This document shows positions 5,332 through 6,539 of a DNA stretch of 6,539 nucleotides, piece after piece. The DNA lies in NCBI GenBank assembly GCA_946480685.1, contig CAMLLI010000263.1:1-6539 (forward strand). Reading direction: 5' to 3'. Each line of letters opens with the position of its first letter. Within the stretch, counting starts at the first letter, position 1. A program made the position numbers and the translations under genes. Below the pieces are notes generated by a model. The model searched no databases and was not told where the DNA came from. It saw nothing but the letters and a program-made list of their open reading frames with translations. This stretch comes from an uncultured Flammeovirgaceae bacterium. Lineage in GTDB: Bacteria > Bacteroidota > Bacteroidia > Cytophagales > Cyclobacteriaceae.

Positions 5332-6192
5332 ATGTCTATGAAAGGTTTAATGATTACCCGAACGAATATACTTCTACTATTTTTATTCATCGCTCCACTT
5401 CTTGAAAGCTGTAGTTCATTTGTAGAGAAGAAGCGAAAAGTATTGATTGTGTTAATCGACTATTCCGCCAGCAACACGGAACTCGTATTGGAAAGCTATA
5501 TCAGTATAGTAACCGAAACCATTTTCCCCAATATGAAACAATACGATTGTCTCGTAGTTGTTCCTATCGATGAAGGCTCGAAGATGCGGCCGGTAAAAAT
5601 TGTATATGAAGATCTTGTTGAAAAACAGTTCAGCAGGCGAACCGATGGCTTTGCTCATGCGGGCGACAGCTTACGAAAAAGGTTTATAAACTATGTAAAT
5701 GAAACGGCACCAAAAATTTCAGAGACCCTGAGAACGCAAAAACAGGTTCGAAAAGAATATACTGAATATACCGATATACTCGGAGCAATTCACCAGACAA
5801 CAAATCTGATCGAATTTAATGCTGACGGTGGAACAATACGAGACATGGAAGACTTTGTACTTGGAAAAATAAGACTGAAGAGTGAAAATGTAATAATACT
5901 TCTCAGCGATATGATCCAGGACTCACGTGAGTATAATTTCAATAAAAAACATGGCGTTCCTCCCGAACAAATCACACCGCTTCTAGACGGCCTGAAGAAA
6001 CTCAACAATATACCGGACCTATCCGGGTGCAAAGTATTTGCTATAGGAGCAACCGGAAAAAATTCTACTCAAATTGACAATATCCATTCTTTCTGGACGG
6101 AGTACTTTAAACAGACAAACGCAGAGCTGGCATCGTATGGTTACAACGTAGACGGAAAACTACGCAAGTACTTAATGACAGAGGGTGATTAA
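5332..6192 (+). CDS. Lipoprotein with von Willebrand factor A-like domain
   Basis: This 286-residue protein starts with a lipoprotein signal: a hydrophobic stretch at 13-24, then LESC with C27 as the lipidated cysteine, followed by SSF. After a short basic linker, KVLIVLIDYSAS (36-47) is a beta strand ending in the DxSxS metal-ion-dependent adhesion site motif (D43, S45, S47). A second core strand, VIILLSDMIQDS (187-198), supplies the later aspartate D193. T147 or T156 may be the MIDAS threonine. A further strand, CKVFAIGATG (233-242), completes a Rossmann-like vWA pattern. Such domains bind protein partners through a divalent metal; the partner here is unknown. In-frame ATGs at 5338 and 5350 are possible starts that change only the signal peptide. 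The gene lies 18 bases after the four-helix membrane protein gene and ends at a shared terminator, which points to a two-gene operon. Confidence 0.75.
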   Translation: MSMKGLMITRTNILLLFLFIAPLLESCSSFVEKKRKVLIVLIDYSASNTELVLESYISIVTETIFPNMKQYDCLVVVPIDEGSKMRPVKIVYEDLVEKQFSRRTDGFAHAGDSLRKRFINYVNETAPKISETLRTQKQVRKEYTEYTDILGAIHQTTNLIEFNADGGTIRDMEDFVLGKIRLKSENVIILLSDMIQDSREYNFNKKHGVPPEQITPLLDGLKKLNNIPDLSGCKVFAIGATGKNSTQIDNIHSFWTEYFKQTNAELASYGYNVDGKLRKYLMTEGD

Positions 6193-6194
6193 AC

Positions 6195-6220
6195 AAAGCC
6201 CCGGTTTGTTTCGGGGCTTT
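6195..6220. terminator. Bidirectional rho-independent terminator
   Basis: AAAGCCCCG (6195-6203) and CGGGGCTTT (6212-6220) form a perfect 9-base stem with an 8-base loop. It is flanked by TTTATATAT on the right and, read on the other strand, by TTTGTTT. It sits between the stop codons of two convergent genes and can serve both. Confidence 0.88.
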
Positions 6221-6236
6221 ATATATCTGAAACAAA

Positions 6237-6539
6237 CTACTTCACAACCGTAGCCTCCAGCTCAACTTTCAATGTCTCAAAAAGACTTTTCACTTCGAGC
6301 AACGTAGTTGCTTGTTTGATGCCGTGCTTTGCGATCCACTCTTGAAAAACATCAAAGCACGTAAAAAGCTCGGCGGTTGACGTTGTATATACATTCAGTC
6401 GTACTATATCTTGGCACGCGTAGCCAGCCTCTGTAATAACTTTCTCCAGGTTTCGTATCGATTCCAATAGTTGTGATCGCATGTCTCCCGTGCTGGATTG
6501 TCCATCAGCGTGTACGGCTGCTTGCCCGGAGCAATAGAG
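6237..6539 (-). CDS. Rid (YjgF/YER057c/UK114) family protein, 5' end cut by window edge
   Basis: The frame runs from the stop at 6237-6239 to the right edge: 100 residues of a protein that is normally about 125-135 long, so about 25-35 N-terminal residues lie outside. The visible part begins LYCSGQAAVHADG and continues GDMRSQLLESIRNLEKVITEAG, then DIVRLNVYTTS and LKVELEATVVK at the end. These are the conserved SGQ, DMxxQ, NLExVLxEAG, VVRxNVYTT and VELEA blocks of the Rid family. True RidA proteins deaminate reactive enamine/imine intermediates made by pyridoxal-phosphate enzymes, and need an arginine in the EVARLP segment. Here that segment reads EVKSLF, with serine at the arginine position and lysine just before it, so classical imine deaminase activity is doubtful. 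An internal ATG at 6482 is not the start, because the family sequence continues upstream of it. It converges on the vWA lipoprotein gene across the shared terminator. Confidence 0.9.
   Translation of the reverse strand, partial: LYCSGQAAVHADGQSSTGDMRSQLLESIRNLEKVITEAGYACQDIVRLNVYTTSTAELFTCFDVFQEWIAKHGIKQATTLLEVKSLFETLKVELEATVVK

Noticed and set aside
5452..5658. Minus-strand ORF within the vWA lipoprotein gene
   Set aside because: It is a shadow of the coding strand, with no family resemblance.
5790..6032. Second minus-strand ORF within the vWA lipoprotein gene
   Set aside because: It is a shadow ORF; the plus strand encodes the vWA core strand and D193 here.

Overview
The window reads as chromosomal DNA of a Bacteroidota (Bacteroidetes) bacterium, perhaps a Cytophagales-like free-living species. 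The signs are the start of a two-component-regulator propeller gene of the hybrid two-component type, promoter-like elements of the Bacteroidota form (TTTG, about 20 bases, TAnnTTTG), A-rich starts with little Shine-Dalgarno sequence, and moderate GC. This assignment is inference, since no marker gene settles it.

Left part (1-1909): two minus-strand genes. The first is the 5' end of a propeller sensor that runs off the left edge. The second is an RMND1/YagE (DUF155) family protein with a C-terminal membrane anchor. A divergent spacer of 213 bases separates the second gene from a plus-strand secreted S1/P1-type zinc nuclease (1910-2674), in which all nine expected zinc-ligand residues are present.

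Middle part (2675-4275): a tRNA-Asn(GTT) with its own promoter and a strong terminator. About 90 bases later comes a decayed copy of the 3' two-thirds of that tRNA and its terminator, interrupted by an 18-base perfect palindrome. Directly behind this copy is a GIY-YIG nuclease ORF that stops early, where it meets a convergent gene of unknown function with a CxxC motif (3262-3771, minus). The spacer 3772-4275 holds a degenerate 21-base-period repeat. This stretch looks like an accessory, rearranged segment at a tRNA gene.

Right part (4276-6539): a two-gene unit, 18 bases apart, of a four-helix membrane protein and a lipoprotein with a von Willebrand A-like (MIDAS) domain. It is closed by a bidirectional terminator shared with a convergent Rid (YjgF) family gene that runs off the right edge. 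The Rid protein appears to lack the catalytic arginine of true RidA.

The best candidates for something new are the tRNA-fragment plus GIY-YIG unit and the membrane protein plus vWA lipoprotein pair. Neither can be called a system from this window alone.
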